Assembly: GCA_945957405.1 (NCBI GenBank)
Contig: CAMFLL010000031.1
Span: forward strand, 1 to 36,297
Direction: 5' to 3'
Origin: an uncultured Mycolicibacterium sp.
GTDB lineage: Bacteria > Actinomycetota > Actinomycetes > Mycobacteriales > Mycobacteriaceae
Length of the DNA: 36,297 nucleotides
Each line of letters starts with the position of its first letter. Within the stretch, counting starts at the first letter, position 1. Shown here one piece after another: positions 7,525-17,782 of the stretch. The notes under the pieces were generated by a model. It searched no databases, had not been told where the DNA came from, and saw nothing but the letters and a program-made list of their open reading frames with translations. A program made the position numbers and the translations under genes.

Positions 7525-8654
7525 TGCTGGCTCACGCGGTCCGTTTCGTCGGCGGTACCGCCACTTTGGTGGCCGGTGGGTGGGCGCTGCGCGCACTTGC
7601 GGGGGCGCCGGCGGCCCTGGGTGCCGGCCCGGCGTCTGTCGCGGCGACGGTGGCACACGCCGGCGGGTCCACGAACTTCCACGACGGTGTCTTCGTCAAC
7701 CAGGAACCCGCGTCGATGGTCAGCCTGAGCCGGCAGGACCAGTGGCGGCTGGTCCAGGATCTCGTCAGCGGCAGCGACAAACAGCGACCCCGTGGCGAGG
7801 TGCCGGTGGTCACCCCCGTCGGCGGACTGCCTGCCGCGGACCTCGCGGTCACCTGGTACGGGCATTCCTCGGCGGTGATCGAACTCGACGGCTACCGCAT
7901 CCTGGCCGACCCCGTCTGGAGTGACCGTTGCTCACCCTCCCGGGCGCTCGGGCCGCAACGGCTGCATCGGGTCCCGGCGCCGCTGGAAGCGCTGCCTGCG
8001 ATCGACGCGGTGATCATCAGCCACGACCACTACGACCACCTCGACATCGACACCGTCAAACAGCTGGCCCGCATGCAGCGTTCGATCTTCTACGTGCCGC
8101 TGGGCATCGGGGCTCATCTGCGCTACTGGGGTATCCCCGATGAGCGCATCGTCGAACTCGACTGGGGTCAGAGCGCCCAGCTCGATCAGCTGAGCCTCGC
8201 GTGCACGCCCGCGCGTCATTTCTCCGGCCGGTTTCTGACCCGCAACACCACCCTGTGGTCCTCGTGGGCACTGCTGGGCCCGCGGCACCGGGTGTTCTTC
8301 GGCGGCGACACCGGCTATTCGGTGACGTTCCCCGGCACCGGTACCGAATACGGCCCGTTCGACATGACCCTGATGCCCATCGGCGCCTACCACCCTGGCT
8401 GGCCGGACATCCACATGAACCCCGAGGAGGCGGTGCGCGCGCACCGCGACGTGACCGACGCCGGTCGCGGGCTGTTCGTGCCCATCCACTGGGGGACGTT
8501 CCGGCTCGCCCCGCATCCATGGTCGGAACCCGTGACCCGGATGCTGACGGCCGCCGCGGCCGAGAATGTGGCCGCCGTCGTGCCGCGCCCCGGGCAACGC
8601 GTGGACGCCACCGCGACGACGGAACCCGCCACGGACGCGTGGTGGGAACTCTAA
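7524..8654 (+). CDS. Metallo-beta-lactamase-fold hydrolase, Rv0906-like
   Basis: A 376-residue protein starting on the last base of the echA6 stop (TGATG). An N-terminal hydrophobic stretch (about residues 1-45, with LVAGGWALRALAGAPAALG) suggests export or membrane anchoring. The MBL fold follows, with the metal motif H167-D-H169-Y-D171-H172, the downstream FGGDTGYS and the C-terminal PIHWGTF. This layout is shared with the N-acyl-phosphatidylethanolamine-hydrolysing phospholipase D/UlaG group, so a phosphodiester or lactone substrate in the envelope is plausible but not shown. M. tuberculosis Rv0906 occupies the same place between echA6 and Rv0907. Confidence 0.9.
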   Translation: MLAHAVRFVGGTATLVAGGWALRALAGAPAALGAGPASVAATVAHAGGSTNFHDGVFVNQEPASMVSLSRQDQWRLVQDLVSGSDKQRPRGEVPVVTPVGGLPAADLAVTWYGHSSAVIELDGYRILADPVWSDRCSPSRALGPQRLHRVPAPLEALPAIDAVIISHDHYDHLDIDTVKQLARMQRSIFYVPLGIGAHLRYWGIPDERIVELDWGQSAQLDQLSLACTPARHFSGRFLTRNTTLWSSWALLGPRHRVFFGGDTGYSVTFPGTGTEYGPFDMTLMPIGAYHPGWPDIHMNPEEAVRAHRDVTDAGRGLFVPIHWGTFRLAPHPWSEPVTRMLTAAAAENVAAVVPRPGQRVDATATTEPATDAWWEL

Positions 8655-8669
8655 CCAGGGCGAACCAGC

Positions 8670-8675
8670 TAACGT
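8670..8675 (+). promoter_or_regulatory. -10 hexamer of the Rv0907-like gene, leaderless
   Basis: TAACGT is followed by six bases and GTG 8682. There is no purine-rich ribosome site, which suggests a separate leaderless transcript from within the cluster. Confidence 0.5.
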
Positions 8676-8681
8676 CACGGT

Positions 8682-10280
8682 GTGAAGATCGCCGTTGCCG
8701 GAACCGCCGCCGCCCTGCTGCTCTTGGCCGCCGGTTGCGGCACTCCCCAGAACCAGGCCGGGCCCACCGAGTCCACCCCGCCGCCGTCCACCGCATCCGA
8801 TGTGCCACCCCCGCTGGTGGCCGCGGTGCCGTTGCCCGAGGACGCCGTGAACAAGGCGGTGGCCAATCTCGACGGACTGGTCGACGATCTGATGAAATCC
8901 ACCGGCGTCCCCGGTATGGCTGTGGCAGTGGTGCACGGCGGTAAAACTGTGTACGCCAAGGGTTTCGGCGTCAAGGACAACCGGAACGGCGACACCCCGG
9001 ACAACAAGATCGGTCCCGACACCGTCTTTCAACTCGCCTCGGTGTCGAAGTCGTTGTCCGCAACGGTGATCGCCCAGCAGGTCGGGACTGACGCCATCGG
9101 CTGGGACACCCCGATCGTCTCGAAGCTACCGTGGTTTTCGTTGTCCGATCCCGTTGTGACACAGATGGTCACGGTCGGCGACCTGATGTCGCACCGCTCG
9201 GGGCTGCCCGACCACGCCGGTGACGAGCTCGAGGACCTCGGGTACGACCGCCGCTACATCCTCGATCACCTACGTCAACTCCCGCTTGACCCGTTCCGGA
9301 TTTCATACGCCTACACCAACTTCGGCGTCACGGCGGCGGCCGAGGCCGTGGCCGCCGGCGCGGGTAAGTCCTGGGAGGACCTCTCCGATGAGGTGCTGTA
9401 CGGGCCGCTCGGTATGAAATCGACGAGTTCGAGGTTCGCCGATTACGAGAAGCGACCCGACAAGGCCGTCGGCCACATCTTCATCGACAACCATTACGAA
9501 CCGCTCTACAAACGCGATCCCGACGCCCAGTCACCCGCCGGCGGTGCCAGTTCGTCGGTCAACGACATGACGCGCTGGCTCGCCATGATGCTGGCCGACG
9601 GCAAGGTCGGCGACAAACAGGTGATCGCCGGCAAGGCACTGCTGCCGGTCATGACCCCGCAGATCGTCTCCAGCCCACCGGCGGAACCGGCCATGCGGTC
9701 GGGCTTCTACGGCTACGGGATGAACATCAGCGCCACCTCGGCCGCGCGGATGCAGTTCGCGCATGCCGGCGCATTCGAACTGGGTGCGGCCACCAACTTC
9801 CTCCTCCTACCGTCGGCCGACGTCGGGATCGTGGTGCTCACCAACGGAACCCCGGCCGGTATCCCCGACGCACTGTCGGCGGAGTTCGCCGACCTGGTGC
9901 AGTTCGGGGAGATCCGCGAAGACTGGCAGGGCCTCTACAAGCAGGCGTATGCGCCGATGAGTGCCCCGGTGGGATCGCTGGTGGGTCAGACCGCGCCGCC
10001 CAATCCCGCACCGTCGGCGCCGCTGCCGTCCCTGGTCGGCACCTACAACAACGACTACTGGGGCCCGGCCCGGGTCACCGAAGCCGACGGCAAGCTCACG
10101 TTGTCCATGGGGCCCAACAACCAACCCTGGCCGCTGACCCACTGGGACGGCAACACCTACACCTTCTCCTTCGTTACGGAGAACTCGCCGCCCGGCAGCA
10201 TTTCCAAGGCTACGTTCGACGGCAACAAGCTGGTCCTGGAGTACTACGACGCCGAAGGAAAGGGTTCCTTTTTGCGATGA
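8682..10280 (+). CDS. Serine beta-lactamase/PBP-like lipoprotein, Rv0907-like
   Basis: A 532-residue predicted lipoprotein, identical in length to my memory of Rv0907. The signal peptide ends in a lipobox (LAAGC, acylated C19) and is followed by a Pro/Thr/Ser-rich tether (about 20-50). The class C beta-lactamase/DD-peptidase fold follows, with the nucleophile motif S120-V-S-K123 and the Y211-T-N213 motif. A C-terminal domain of about 100 residues (about 435-532) resembles the lipocalin-like tail of esterase or peptidase relatives. The likely activity is a serine hydrolase or peptidase at the cell surface; true beta-lactamase activity is not implied. The start is GTG 8682. Its end overlaps the ctpE start by four bases (ATGA), so the two are translationally coupled. 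Confidence 0.9.
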   Translation: MKIAVAGTAAALLLLAAGCGTPQNQAGPTESTPPPSTASDVPPPLVAAVPLPEDAVNKAVANLDGLVDDLMKSTGVPGMAVAVVHGGKTVYAKGFGVKDNRNGDTPDNKIGPDTVFQLASVSKSLSATVIAQQVGTDAIGWDTPIVSKLPWFSLSDPVVTQMVTVGDLMSHRSGLPDHAGDELEDLGYDRRYILDHLRQLPLDPFRISYAYTNFGVTAAAEAVAAGAGKSWEDLSDEVLYGPLGMKSTSSRFADYEKRPDKAVGHIFIDNHYEPLYKRDPDAQSPAGGASSSVNDMTRWLAMMLADGKVGDKQVIAGKALLPVMTPQIVSSPPAEPAMRSGFYGYGMNISATSAARMQFAHAGAFELGAATNFLLLPSADVGIVVLTNGTPAGIPDALSAEFADLVQFGEIREDWQGLYKQAYAPMSAPVGSLVGQTAPPNPAPSAPLPSLVGTYNNDYWGPARVTEADGKLTLSMGPNNQPWPLTHWDGNTYTFSFVTENSPPGSISKATFDGNKLVLEYYDAEGKGSFLR

Positions 10281-12655
10281 GCACGTCACTGGCCACCGGC
10301 CTCAGCGATGCCGACGTAGCCCAGCGGGTCGCCGACGGCAAGACCAACGACGTCCCCACCCGGGCTGCGCGCAGTGTCTCCGACATCGTCCGCGCCAACG
10401 TGTTCACCCGGATCAACGCCATTCTCGGCGTGCTGTTCTGCATCGTGCTGGCCACCGGATCACTGATCAACGGCCTCTTCGGGCTGCTGATCATCGCCAA
10501 CAGTGCCATCGGCATCATCCAGGAGTTGCGGGCCAAACAGACGCTGGACAAACTGGCCATCGTCGGGCAGGCCCGGCCGACGGTGCGCCGTCAGTCGGCC
10601 ACGGCGCCGTTGCCCCCCAACCAGGTGGTGCTCGACGACATCATCGAACTCGGCCCCGGTGATCAGATCGTGGTCGACGGCGAGATCGTCGAGGAGGCCA
10701 ATCTCGAGGTCGACGAGTCACTGCTGACCGGTGAGGCCGACCCGATCGCCAAAGACGCTGGGGATCATGTCATGTCGGGCAGTTTCGTGGTCGCGGGTTC
10801 GGGCGCCTACCGGGCCACCAAGGTCGGGCGTGAGGCGTACGCAGCCAAACTCGCCGAGGAGGCCAGCAAGTTCACGCTGGTCAAATCCGAACTGCGCAGC
10901 GGCATCAACAAGATCCTGCGGTTCATCACCTATCTGTTGTGGCCGGCCGGGTTGCTCACCATCTACACGCAGCTGTTCACCACCGACGCGGGCTGGCGGG
11001 AGTCGGTGCTGCGGATGGTCGGCGCGATCGTGCCGATGGTGCCCGAAGGCCTGGTGCTGATGACGTCCATCGCGTTCGCCGTCGGCGTCGTCCGGTTGGG
11101 CCGGCGCCAGTGCCTGGTCAACGAACTGCCTGCCATCGAAGGGCTGGCGCGCGTCGACGTGGTCTGCGCCGACAAGACCGGCACGCTGACCGAGAACGGC
11201 ATGCAGTTCAGTGAACTCAAGCAGATCGAGGCCACCGACCAGGTCATCGATGCACTGGCGGCGCTGGCCGCCGAGGACGCCAGGCCCAACGCCAGCATGG
11301 CTGCGATCGCCGAAACCTACAGCGACCCACCGGGTTGGACCGCCACCGCCTCGGCACCGTTCAAGTCGGCCACCAAATGGAGCGGCACCTCGTACGGGGA
11401 ACACGGCAACTGGGTGATCGGCGCGCCGGATGTGCTGCTGGATCCCGGGACGACAGCCGCGGCCGAGGCCGAACGCATCGGTTCGCAGGGCCTACGGGTA
11501 CTGCTGCTCGGATCCAGCGACCGGTCGGTGGACGCCACCGACGCGCCGGGCGTGGTGACGCCGGTGGCCCTGGTGGTACTGGAACAGAAGGTCCGCCCTG
11601 ACGCCCGCGACACCCTTGAGTACTTCGCCGAACAGAACGTCTCGGTGAAGGTCATCTCCGGCGACAACGCGGTGTCGGTGGGAGCGGTCGCGGGATCGCT
11701 GGGTTTGCATGGCGAGACCATGGATGCCCGTGAACTTCCCCAGGATCCGGCGGCCCTGGCCGACACCCTGCAGGAGTACACCACGTTCGGCCGCGTCAGG
11801 CCTGACCAGAAGCGAATCATGGTGCACGCGTTGCAATCTCGCGGCCACACCGTCGCGATGACGGGCGACGGGGTCAACGACGTGCTGGCGCTCAAGGATG
11901 CCGACATCGGTGTGGCGATGGGCTCCGGCAGCGCAGCATCGCGGGCCGTGGCGCAGATCGTGTTGCTGGACAACAAGTTCGCGACACTGCCCTATGTCGT
12001 CGGTGAGGGTCGCCGGGTCATCGGCAACATCGAGCGGGTGTCGAACCTGTTCCTGACCAAGACCGTCTACTCGGTTTTCCTGGCTCTGCTCGTCGGTGTG
12101 GTGGGACTGGGTGCCAAATTGTTCGGCTACGACCCGTTGCTGTTCCCCTTCCAGCCGATCCACGTCACCATCGCGGCGTGGTTCACCATCGGCATCCCGG
12201 CGTTCGTCCTGTCACTCGCGCCCAACAACGAGCGGGCGCATACGGGATTCGTGCGCCGCGTGATGCTCGCGGCGCTGCCGTCGGGGCTGACGGTGGGTAT
12301 CGCGACATTCGTGTCGTATCTGATCGCCTACCAGGGCGAGAAGGCGCCGCCCGTGGAGCAGACCCAGGCATCGACGGCGGCGCTGATAACGCTGTTGATC
12401 AGCGCCTGGTGGGTGCTGTCGACGGTGGCGCGGCCCTACCAGTGGTGGCGGGTGGCGCTGGTGGCCGGCGCCGGGTTGGCCTACGTGGTGATCTTCTCGA
12501 TTCCGCTGGCCAGGGAGAAGTTCATGCTCGATCCGTCGAATCTCGCAATGACCACGACCGCCGTGCTGATCGGGTTGTTCGCGGCGGGCATCGTCGAGGT
12601 GCTGTGGTGGGTGCAGGGCCGGATCCTGCACGAACGCCGGCAACTGTGGCGATAG
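10277..12655 (+). CDS. ctpE: Cation-transporting P-type ATPase CtpE
   Basis: A 792-residue P-type ATPase. Seen: actuator motif TGEA at 151-154, phosphorylation motif DKTGTLT with D299, hinge motif TGDGVND at 529-535 and the PEGL element in the fourth membrane helix ([10 protein letters not shown]). Membrane helices flank these, with several more after about residue 590. No N-terminal heavy-metal domain or CPC motif is present, which argues against copper or zinc export. CtpE of M. smegmatis has been reported to support calcium uptake; I infer the same ion here by family and synteny (Rv0908, 797 aa). The final codons are part of the first copy of a tandem repeat that continues downstream. Confidence 0.92.
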   Translation: MSTSLATGLSDADVAQRVADGKTNDVPTRAARSVSDIVRANVFTRINAILGVLFCIVLATGSLINGLFGLLIIANSAIGIIQELRAKQTLDKLAIVGQARPTVRRQSATAPLPPNQVVLDDIIELGPGDQIVVDGEIVEEANLEVDESLLTGEADPIAKDAGDHVMSGSFVVAGSGAYRATKVGREAYAAKLAEEASKFTLVKSELRSGINKILRFITYLLWPAGLLTIYTQLFTTDAGWRESVLRMVGAIVPMVPEGLVLMTSIAFAVGVVRLGRRQCLVNELPAIEGLARVDVVCADKTGTLTENGMQFSELKQIEATDQVIDALAALAAEDARPNASMAAIAETYSDPPGWTATASAPFKSATKWSGTSYGEHGNWVIGAPDVLLDPGTTAAAEAERIGSQGLRVLLLGSSDRSVDATDAPGVVTPVALVVLEQKVRPDARDTLEYFAEQNVSVKVISGDNAVSVGAVAGSLGLHGETMDARELPQDPAALADTLQEYTTFGRVRPDQKRIMVHALQSRGHTVAMTGDGVNDVLALKDADIGVAMGSGSAASRAVAQIVLLDNKFATLPYVVGEGRRVIGNIERVSNLFLTKTVYSVFLALLVGVVGLGAKLFGYDPLLFPFQPIHVTIAAWFTIGIPAFVLSLAPNNERAHTGFVRRVMLAALPSGLTVGIATFVSYLIAYQGEKAPPVEQTQASTAALITLLISAWWVLSTVARPYQWWRVALVAGAGLAYVVIFSIPLAREKFMLDPSNLAMTTTAVLIGLFAAGIVEVLWWVQGRILHERRQLWR

Positions 12656-12728
12656 CCACCACCGGCGATACTGTGGCGATAGCCACCACCATCGATCAAC
12701 TGTGGCGACAGCCACCACCGGCGATGTT
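12644..12728 (+). repeat. Three tandem 27-29-bp repeats, each a mini-hairpin
   Basis: Copies start at 12644, 12671 and 12700, and a degenerate fourth follows from 12729. Each copy contains CTGTGGCGAYAGCCACCACC, which folds as GTGGC / four-base loop / GCCAC. Copy 1 includes the last three codons and stop of ctpE, so the array looks like tandem duplication of the gene's 3' end. It fills most of the gap before the Rv0909-like antitoxin gene. It could affect termination, mRNA stability or protein binding, or be a simple variable-number repeat. Confidence 0.8.
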
Positions 12729-12795
12729 GTGGAGACAGCTCGAAGCGACAACAATGGCCTGCGGCAAATGACGACAACTCGGAAGGGGCGGGGTC

Positions 12796-12975
12796 ATGTC
12801 ATTCCTGGACAAGGCCAAGGACCTGCTGTCGAAGAACGCTGACAAGGTCGAGCAGGCGATCGACAAGGCCGGTGACGTCATCGACCAGAAGACGCAGGGC
12901 AAGTACGCCGACACCGTGGACAAGGTGCAGGACGCGGCCAAGAAAGCCGTCGACAAGGGCGATCCGCAGACCTGA
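12796..12975 (+). CDS. MT0933-type antitoxin, Rv0909-like
   Basis: A 59-residue Lys/Asp/Ala-rich helical protein (MSFLDKAKDLLSKNADKVEQ at the start), too short to appear among long reading frames. Length and pattern match Rv0909, the antitoxin of an atypical M. tuberculosis toxin-antitoxin pair (MT0933_antitox family). A strong GGAAGGGG lies at 12781-12788. It has no DNA-binding domain that I can recognise, so how such a small protein neutralises its partner is unclear. The toxin-like gene starts three bases after its stop codon, on the same strand. No -10 hexamer is obvious upstream, where the tandem repeats sit. Confidence 0.88.
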   Translation: MSFLDKAKDLLSKNADKVEQAIDKAGDVIDQKTQGKYADTVDKVQDAAKKAVDKGDPQT

Positions 12976-12978
12976 TCG

Positions 12979-13416
12979 ATGGCGAAGATCTCAGACTCCG
13001 TCGATGTTCCACTGCCGCCGGAGCAGGCCTGGGAGTGCGCTTCTGACCTGCCGCGCTTCTCAGATTGGCTGACCATTCACCGGGTGTGGCGCACCGCGCT
13101 GCCCGCGACGCTGGAGAAGGGCACGACGGTCGACTCGATCGTCGAGGTCAAAGGCATGGCAAACCGCGTGCAGTGGACCATCGTCAACTACAAACCGCCC
13201 CACTCGATGACGCTCAACGGTGACGGTCGCGGTGGTGTGAAGATCAAACTGATCGCCAAGATCGAACCCAAGGGCGACGGTTCGACGGTCAAATTCGATG
13301 TGCACCTGGGCGGCCCCGCGCTGTTCGGCCCGATCGGCATGCTGGTGGCCGCCGCCTTACGCGGCGACATCCGGGATTCCCTGAACAAATTCGTATCGGT
13401 CTTCGCGCCGGCATGA
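12979..13416 (+). CDS. SRPBCC-fold toxin-like protein, Rv0910-like
   Basis: A 145-residue START/SRPBCC-fold protein (DSVDVPLPPEQAWECASDLP at the start, a long C-terminal helix from about 115). This is the polyketide-cyclase/Bet v 1 fold with an internal lipid-sized cavity. M. tuberculosis Rv0910 (144 aa) was reported as a toxin neutralised by Rv0909; its mechanism is not established. I transfer the pair assignment by order, spacing and length. The fold also fits a lipid-binding protein, and the overlap with the methyltransferase gene (ATGA at 13413-13416) hints at a lipid link. Confidence 0.88.
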   Translation: MAKISDSVDVPLPPEQAWECASDLPRFSDWLTIHRVWRTALPATLEKGTTVDSIVEVKGMANRVQWTIVNYKPPHSMTLNGDGRGGVKIKLIAKIEPKGDGSTVKFDVHLGGPALFGPIGMLVAAALRGDIRDSLNKFVSVFAPA

Positions 13417-14654
13417 GTTCCGATGTCGCAGGGCGCCTCGCCGGATTCGTCCGCGACGTGGCGGGTATCGAACTGCCGGTGCGCATCCGGGCCTGGGATG
13501 GCAGCATCGCCGGCCCCGCCGGTGGTCCGGTCCTGCTGATCAACAACCGCCGGGCGCTGCGCCGGTTGCTCTGGGCCCCCGGCGAACTGGGCCTGGCCCG
13601 GGCTTACGTCACCGGCGACATCGACGTCGACGGCGATCTGGCCGATGGATTCCGGCAGGCATGGCGGTCGGCCGAGGCGCGCCCGGTGACCGGCGTCAGA
13701 CTCGGTGTGCGGGACCTGGCGAAGGCGACCGCACTGGGCGTGCGCCTCGGTGCCGTCGGTCCACCGCCGGCACCCCCGGCATCCGAGGCGCGGTTGGGCG
13801 GCCGCCTGCACACCCGCCGCCGCGACCGCGCCGCGATCGCGCACCACTACGACCTGTCCAACGAGTTCTACACGCTTCTGCTCGACGACCACCTGGCGTA
13901 TTCGTCGGCCTATTTCGACACCGACCCCGCCCAGGACCTGCATGACGCGCAGACCGCGAAACTCGACCTGATCTGCCGCAAACTCGAGTTGCGGGCGGGG
14001 CTGCGCCTGCTCGACGTCGGGTGCGGCTGGGGTTCGCTGATCCTCTATGCCGCAGAGCATTACGGCGTGCACGCCACCGGTATCACGCTGTCGGCGCAAC
14101 AGCGTGACTTCATCACACGCCGCATCGCCGACCGCGGGCTGACCGACATCATCGACGTGCGCCTGCAGGACTATCGCGAATTCGGGGAACTCCATGCCAC
14201 CGCGGGCTCCTTCGACGCGGTCAGCTCCATCGAGATGGGCGAGCACGTCGGTGAGGACCACTACCCGCTGTACGCCGCCATCATGTTCGACGCCCTCAAA
14301 CCGTCGGGACGGCTACTGCTGCAACAGATGTCGCGTCGGCTCGACACCGCCCCCGGCGGGGGCGCGTTCATCGAACGCTACATCGCCCCCGATATGCACA
14401 TGCGCCCGCTCTGGCAGACCGTGCGTCACATCCAGGACGGCGGTTTCGAGGTGCTGGGGGTGGAGGCGATGCGTGAGCACTACGTGCGCACCGTCGACCA
14501 CTGGCTGGACACCTTCGAGACGAACTACCAGAAGTTCGTCGCCCTGGCCGGTGAGGAAGTGGCCCGGGTGTGGCGGCTGTACCTGGTCGGCGGGCGGTTG
14601 GCCTTCGAAGAGGGCCGGATGGGCGTCGACCAGATCCTGGCCGCCAAACCCTGA
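13413..14654 (+). CDS. Cyclopropane-fatty-acid-synthase-family methyltransferase
   Basis: A 413-residue SAM-dependent methyltransferase of the CFA synthase family. An N-terminal SCP-like lipid-binding region (about 1-125) is followed by the family hallmark IAHHYDLSNEFYTLLLDD (about 142-159) and the SAM motif DVGCGWGS (201-208). A glutamate-rich segment SSIEMGEHVGEDHYPLY follows. The full-length CFA layout resembles UfaA1 or the tuberculostearic-acid enzyme BfaB rather than the shorter mycolic acid methyltransferases. No flavin partner (BfaA type) lies beside it. Product: a cyclopropane or methyl-branched phospholipid acyl chain. Start ATG 13413 overlaps the stop of the SRPBCC gene by four bases. 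Confidence 0.9.
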   Translation: MSSDVAGRLAGFVRDVAGIELPVRIRAWDGSIAGPAGGPVLLINNRRALRRLLWAPGELGLARAYVTGDIDVDGDLADGFRQAWRSAEARPVTGVRLGVRDLAKATALGVRLGAVGPPPAPPASEARLGGRLHTRRRDRAAIAHHYDLSNEFYTLLLDDHLAYSSAYFDTDPAQDLHDAQTAKLDLICRKLELRAGLRLLDVGCGWGSLILYAAEHYGVHATGITLSAQQRDFITRRIADRGLTDIIDVRLQDYREFGELHATAGSFDAVSSIEMGEHVGEDHYPLYAAIMFDALKPSGRLLLQQMSRRLDTAPGGGAFIERYIAPDMHMRPLWQTVRHIQDGGFEVLGVEAMREHYVRTVDHWLDTFETNYQKFVALAGEEVARVWRLYLVGGRLAFEEGRMGVDQILAAKP

Positions 14655-14676
14655 CGTATACATCGGGGCCAACCGT

Positions 14677-14714
14677 CGGGCACAGGTAGGGTTATCCCTA
14701 CCTCGGATTGCCCG
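14677..14714. promoter_or_regulatory. Nested palindrome upstream of the oxalate operon
   Basis: The inner perfect inverted repeat is AGGTAGGG-TTAT-CCCTACCT (14684-14703). The outer arms are CGGGCA (14677-14682) and TGCCCG (14709-14714). It lies 46 bases before oxc. No U-tract follows, so an operator for an oxalate-responsive or NarL/LuxR-type regulator is more likely than a terminator. I cannot name the factor. Confidence 0.6.
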
Positions 14715-14759
14715 CTAGCAGCGTGTCCGCACCCCCGCTGCCGGTCGCAGACTCGATGC

Positions 14760-16478
14760 ATGACCGAGACAGTGGCACAGCCGGAATCACTCACCGACGG
14801 TATGCACCTGGTGGTGGACGCACTCAAACTGAACAACGTTTCCACGATCTACGGCGTGGTCGGCATCCCGATCACCGACCTGGCCCGCCTTGCGCAGGCC
14901 TCCGGGATCCGCTACATCGGTTTCCGTCACGAATCAGCGGCGGGTCACGCCGCCGCGGCCGCCGGTTTTCTGACCAAGAAACCTGGTGTCCTGCTGACGG
15001 TTTCGGGGCCTGGCTTCCTCAACGGCATGGTGGCGCTGGCCAATGCGACCGTGAACTGCTTCCCGATGGTCCACATCGCCGGGTCGAGTGACCGGGCACG
15101 CGTCGACATGCAACGCGGCGACTACGAGGAACTCGACCAGATGGCGGCGGCCAGGCAGTTCGCCAAGGCCAGCTTCCGGATCGACCGGATCGAGGACATC
15201 GGCAGGGGCGTGGCCAGGGCCGTCCGGACCGCCGTGTCCGGTCGCCCCGGCGGGGTCTACCTCGACATCCCCGCCTCGGTGCTCGGCGAGGTGATCGACG
15301 CCGAACAGGGCGCGGCGACCCTGTGGCAGGTCGTCGATCCGGCGCCCGCCCAGCTCCCGGCCCAGGCCGCCATCGCGCGCGCCCTCGACCTGCTGGCGTC
15401 GGCACAGCGTCCGCTGGTGGTGTTCGGCAAGGGTGCCGCCTACGCCCAGGCCGACCACGCCATCAAATCCTTCGTCGAGAAGACCGGAATCCCCTTCCTG
15501 CCGATGTCGATGGCCAAGGGCCTGATCCCCGACGACCACCCGTCCTCGGTGGCCGCGGCGCGGTCGCTGGCGCTGGCCGAGGCCGACGTGGTGATGCTGG
15601 TCGGCGCTCGGCTGAACTGGCTGCTGGCCCACGGCGAGGCGCCGAGCTGGTCGTCGACGGCGACATTCATCCAGATCGACATCAGCCCCGGCGAATTCGA
15701 CAGCAACCAGCCCATCGCGGTGCCGCTGGCCGGTGACATCGGCTCGGTGATGGGTGCCCTCGTCGCCGGTCTGCCAGAGCATCCGGTGACCAGCCCGCCG
15801 CAATGGCAGGCCAGATTGGCCGAGCGGAAAGCCGTCAACGACAGGAAGATGGCCGCCCGGATGGCCGAGGACCCGCACCCGATGCGGTTCTACAACGCGC
15901 TGCGAGCGGTCCGCGAGGTGCTCGCGGAGCGGCCTGACGTCTACGTGGTCAACGAGGGCGCCAACACATTGGACATCGGGCGCAACGTACTGGACATGCA
16001 CGTGCCGCGGCACCGCCTCGACTGCGGCACCTGGGGGGTGATGGGTATCGGCCTGGGCTACTCCATCGCGGCGACCGTCGAGACCGGGCAGCCCGTCGTC
16101 GCGGTGGTGGGCGACAGCGCCTTCGGTTTCAGCGGTATGGAAGTCGAAACCCTGTGTCGCTATGGCCTTCCCGTCGTGATCGTCATCCTCAACAACGGTG
16201 GTGTCTACCGTGGGGACGGCGTCAACCCGCGCGGCACCGACCCGGAACCGACGGTGCTGTCCGCGCATGGCCATTACGACCAGATCATCACGGCCTTCGG
16301 CGGACTCGGCTACCGCGTGCAGACACCGGCCGAACTGTCCGATGCACTGCGGGCCGCGCTCGCGTCGGGGCGACCCACCCTGATCGACGCCGAACTCGAT
16401 CCCAGCGCCGGCACCGAGTCCGGCCACCTGACAAACCTGAACCCGCGCAGCGCAGTTCCGCTGGCGCCGGGCAACTGA
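14760..16478 (+). CDS. oxc: Oxalyl-CoA decarboxylase
   Basis: A 572-residue thiamine-diphosphate enzyme that converts oxalyl-CoA to formyl-CoA and CO2. Seen: catalytic Glu E58 in [13 protein letters not shown], the central nucleotide-type domain, and the TPP/Mg motif from [11 protein letters not shown] to ILNNGG near residues 450-480. The family includes acetohydroxyacid synthase and 2-hydroxyacyl-CoA lyase; assignment to Oxc rests on the overall pattern and on the next gene being formyl-CoA transferase. M. tuberculosis has a homologue (Rv0118c, oxcA) beside fadD7. ATG 14760 has no clear ribosome site. I found no convincing -10 hexamer, only the palindrome at 14677-14714. Confidence 0.92.
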   Translation: MTETVAQPESLTDGMHLVVDALKLNNVSTIYGVVGIPITDLARLAQASGIRYIGFRHESAAGHAAAAAGFLTKKPGVLLTVSGPGFLNGMVALANATVNCFPMVHIAGSSDRARVDMQRGDYEELDQMAAARQFAKASFRIDRIEDIGRGVARAVRTAVSGRPGGVYLDIPASVLGEVIDAEQGAATLWQVVDPAPAQLPAQAAIARALDLLASAQRPLVVFGKGAAYAQADHAIKSFVEKTGIPFLPMSMAKGLIPDDHPSSVAAARSLALAEADVVMLVGARLNWLLAHGEAPSWSSTATFIQIDISPGEFDSNQPIAVPLAGDIGSVMGALVAGLPEHPVTSPPQWQARLAERKAVNDRKMAARMAEDPHPMRFYNALRAVREVLAERPDVYVVNEGANTLDIGRNVLDMHVPRHRLDCGTWGVMGIGLGYSIAATVETGQPVVAVVGDSAFGFSGMEVETLCRYGLPVVIVILNNGGVYRGDGVNPRGTDPEPTVLSAHGHYDQIITAFGGLGYRVQTPAELSDALRAALASGRPTLIDAELDPSAGTESGHLTNLNPRSAVPLAPGN

Positions 16479-16510
16479 CCCCGACACCCGCCCCGGAAGG
16501 ACAGCAGATC

Positions 16511-17782
16511 ATGACCACCACCACCGCCCCACTGACCGGCATCAAAGTCATCGATTTCACCGGCGTGCAAGCCGGCCCGGCATGTACTCAGATGCTGGCC
16601 TGGTTCGGCGCCGACGTCCTCAAGGTGGAACGCGTCAACGGCGGTGACGTCACCAGGCACCAGCTGCGCGACATCCCCAACACCGACGCGCTGTACTTCA
16701 CGATGCTCAACAGCAACAAGCGCTCACTGGCCATCAACACCAAGACCCCGCAGGGCCTCGAGGTGATGGAAAAGCTGATCCGCGAGGCCGATATCCTGGT
16801 CGAGAACTTCGCCCCCGGTGCCATGGATCGGATGGGATTGTCCTGGGCACATATTCACGAACTGAATCCACGGCTGATCTTCGGCTCGGTCAAGGGTTTC
16901 AACGACGAGTCGCCGTGGAAGGACCTGAAGGTCTATGAGAACGTCGCCCAGTGTGCCGGCGGCGCGGCGTCGACCACCGGTTTCTGGGACGGTCCGCCGA
17001 CCGTCAGCGCGGCGGCGCTGGGCGATTCCAACACCGGCATGCATCTGCTGATCGGGCTGCTGACCGCGCTGCTGGCCCGCGAGAAGACCGGTGTCGGACA
17101 GAAGGTCTCGGTGTCCATGCAGGATGCCGTGCTCAACCTATGCCGCGTCAAACTGCGTGACCAGGAGCGCCTGGCCGCCATCGGCTATCTGGAGGAGTAC
17201 CCGCAGTATCCGAACGGCACCTTCGGTGACACCGTGCCCCGCGGTGGTAACGCAGGCGGTGGTGGGCAGCCCGGTTGGATGCTCAAATGCCAAGGTTGGC
17301 AGGATGATCCGAACGCCTACATCTACTTCACCATCCAGGAGCAGAACTGGGAGCAGACCTGCCGGGCCGTCGAGCGGCCTGACTGGATCGACGATCCCGC
17401 CTACAACACCGCCAAGGCCAGGCAGGAGCACATCTTCGACATCTTCGATGAGATCGAGAAGTGGCTGGCCGACAAGACCAAGTACGAGGCGGTCGACATC
17501 CTGCGCCGCTACGACGTGCCGTGTTCTCCGGTGCTGAGCATGAAGGAGATCGCCGACGACCCGGCACTGCGGGCCAGCGGCACCGTGGTGGAGGTCGAGC
17601 AGCGGGGCCGCGGAACGTTCCTGACCGTCGGCAGCCCGGTGAAGTTCTCCGACTTCAGCCCCGAGATCACCGGTGCACCACTGCTGGGCGAACACAACGC
17701 CGAGGTGCTCACCGAACTGGGGTACAGCGCCGACCAGATCCGGCAGTGGAGCGCCGACCAGATCATCGGCGGTGCGGCATGA
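16511..17782 (+). CDS. frc: Formyl-CoA:oxalate CoA-transferase
   Basis: A 423-residue family III CoA-transferase. It moves CoA from formyl-CoA to oxalate, giving formate and the oxalyl-CoA used by Oxc. Seen: VQAGPACTQ (Q20 equivalent to Gln17 of the Oxalobacter enzyme), catalytic aspartate D172 in [10 protein letters not shown] and the flexible glycine loop GGGGQP at 249-254. I chose ATG 16511 with GGAAGGA at 16495-16501; the same frame is open far upstream but only as overlap with oxc. The stop overlaps the next start (ATGA). Together with oxc it makes a CoA-recycling oxalate decarboxylation cycle. Confidence 0.95.
   Translation: MTTTTAPLTGIKVIDFTGVQAGPACTQMLAWFGADVLKVERVNGGDVTRHQLRDIPNTDALYFTMLNSNKRSLAINTKTPQGLEVMEKLIREADILVENFAPGAMDRMGLSWAHIHELNPRLIFGSVKGFNDESPWKDLKVYENVAQCAGGAASTTGFWDGPPTVSAAALGDSNTGMHLLIGLLTALLAREKTGVGQKVSVSMQDAVLNLCRVKLRDQERLAAIGYLEEYPQYPNGTFGDTVPRGGNAGGGGQPGWMLKCQGWQDDPNAYIYFTIQEQNWEQTCRAVERPDWIDDPAYNTAKARQEHIFDIFDEIEKWLADKTKYEAVDILRRYDVPCSPVLSMKEIADDPALRASGTVVEVEQRGRGTFLTVGSPVKFSDFSPEITGAPLLGEHNAEVLTELGYSADQIRQWSADQIIGGAA

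Noticed and set aside
12644..12728. CRISPR array
   Set aside because: The copies are 27-29 bp, directly adjoining without spacers, and copy 1 is part of ctpE.
14684..14703. Homing-endonuclease-like site (TAGGG...)
   Set aside because: It only partly resembles the I-SceI target; the perfect symmetry fits a regulator site better and no endonuclease gene is present.
14934..16487. 517-codon minus-strand open frame opposite oxc
   Set aside because: It is the antisense shadow of a gene with clear TPP-enzyme motifs. Long antisense frames are expected at this GC content, and its translation is Arg/His/Gly-rich without domains.
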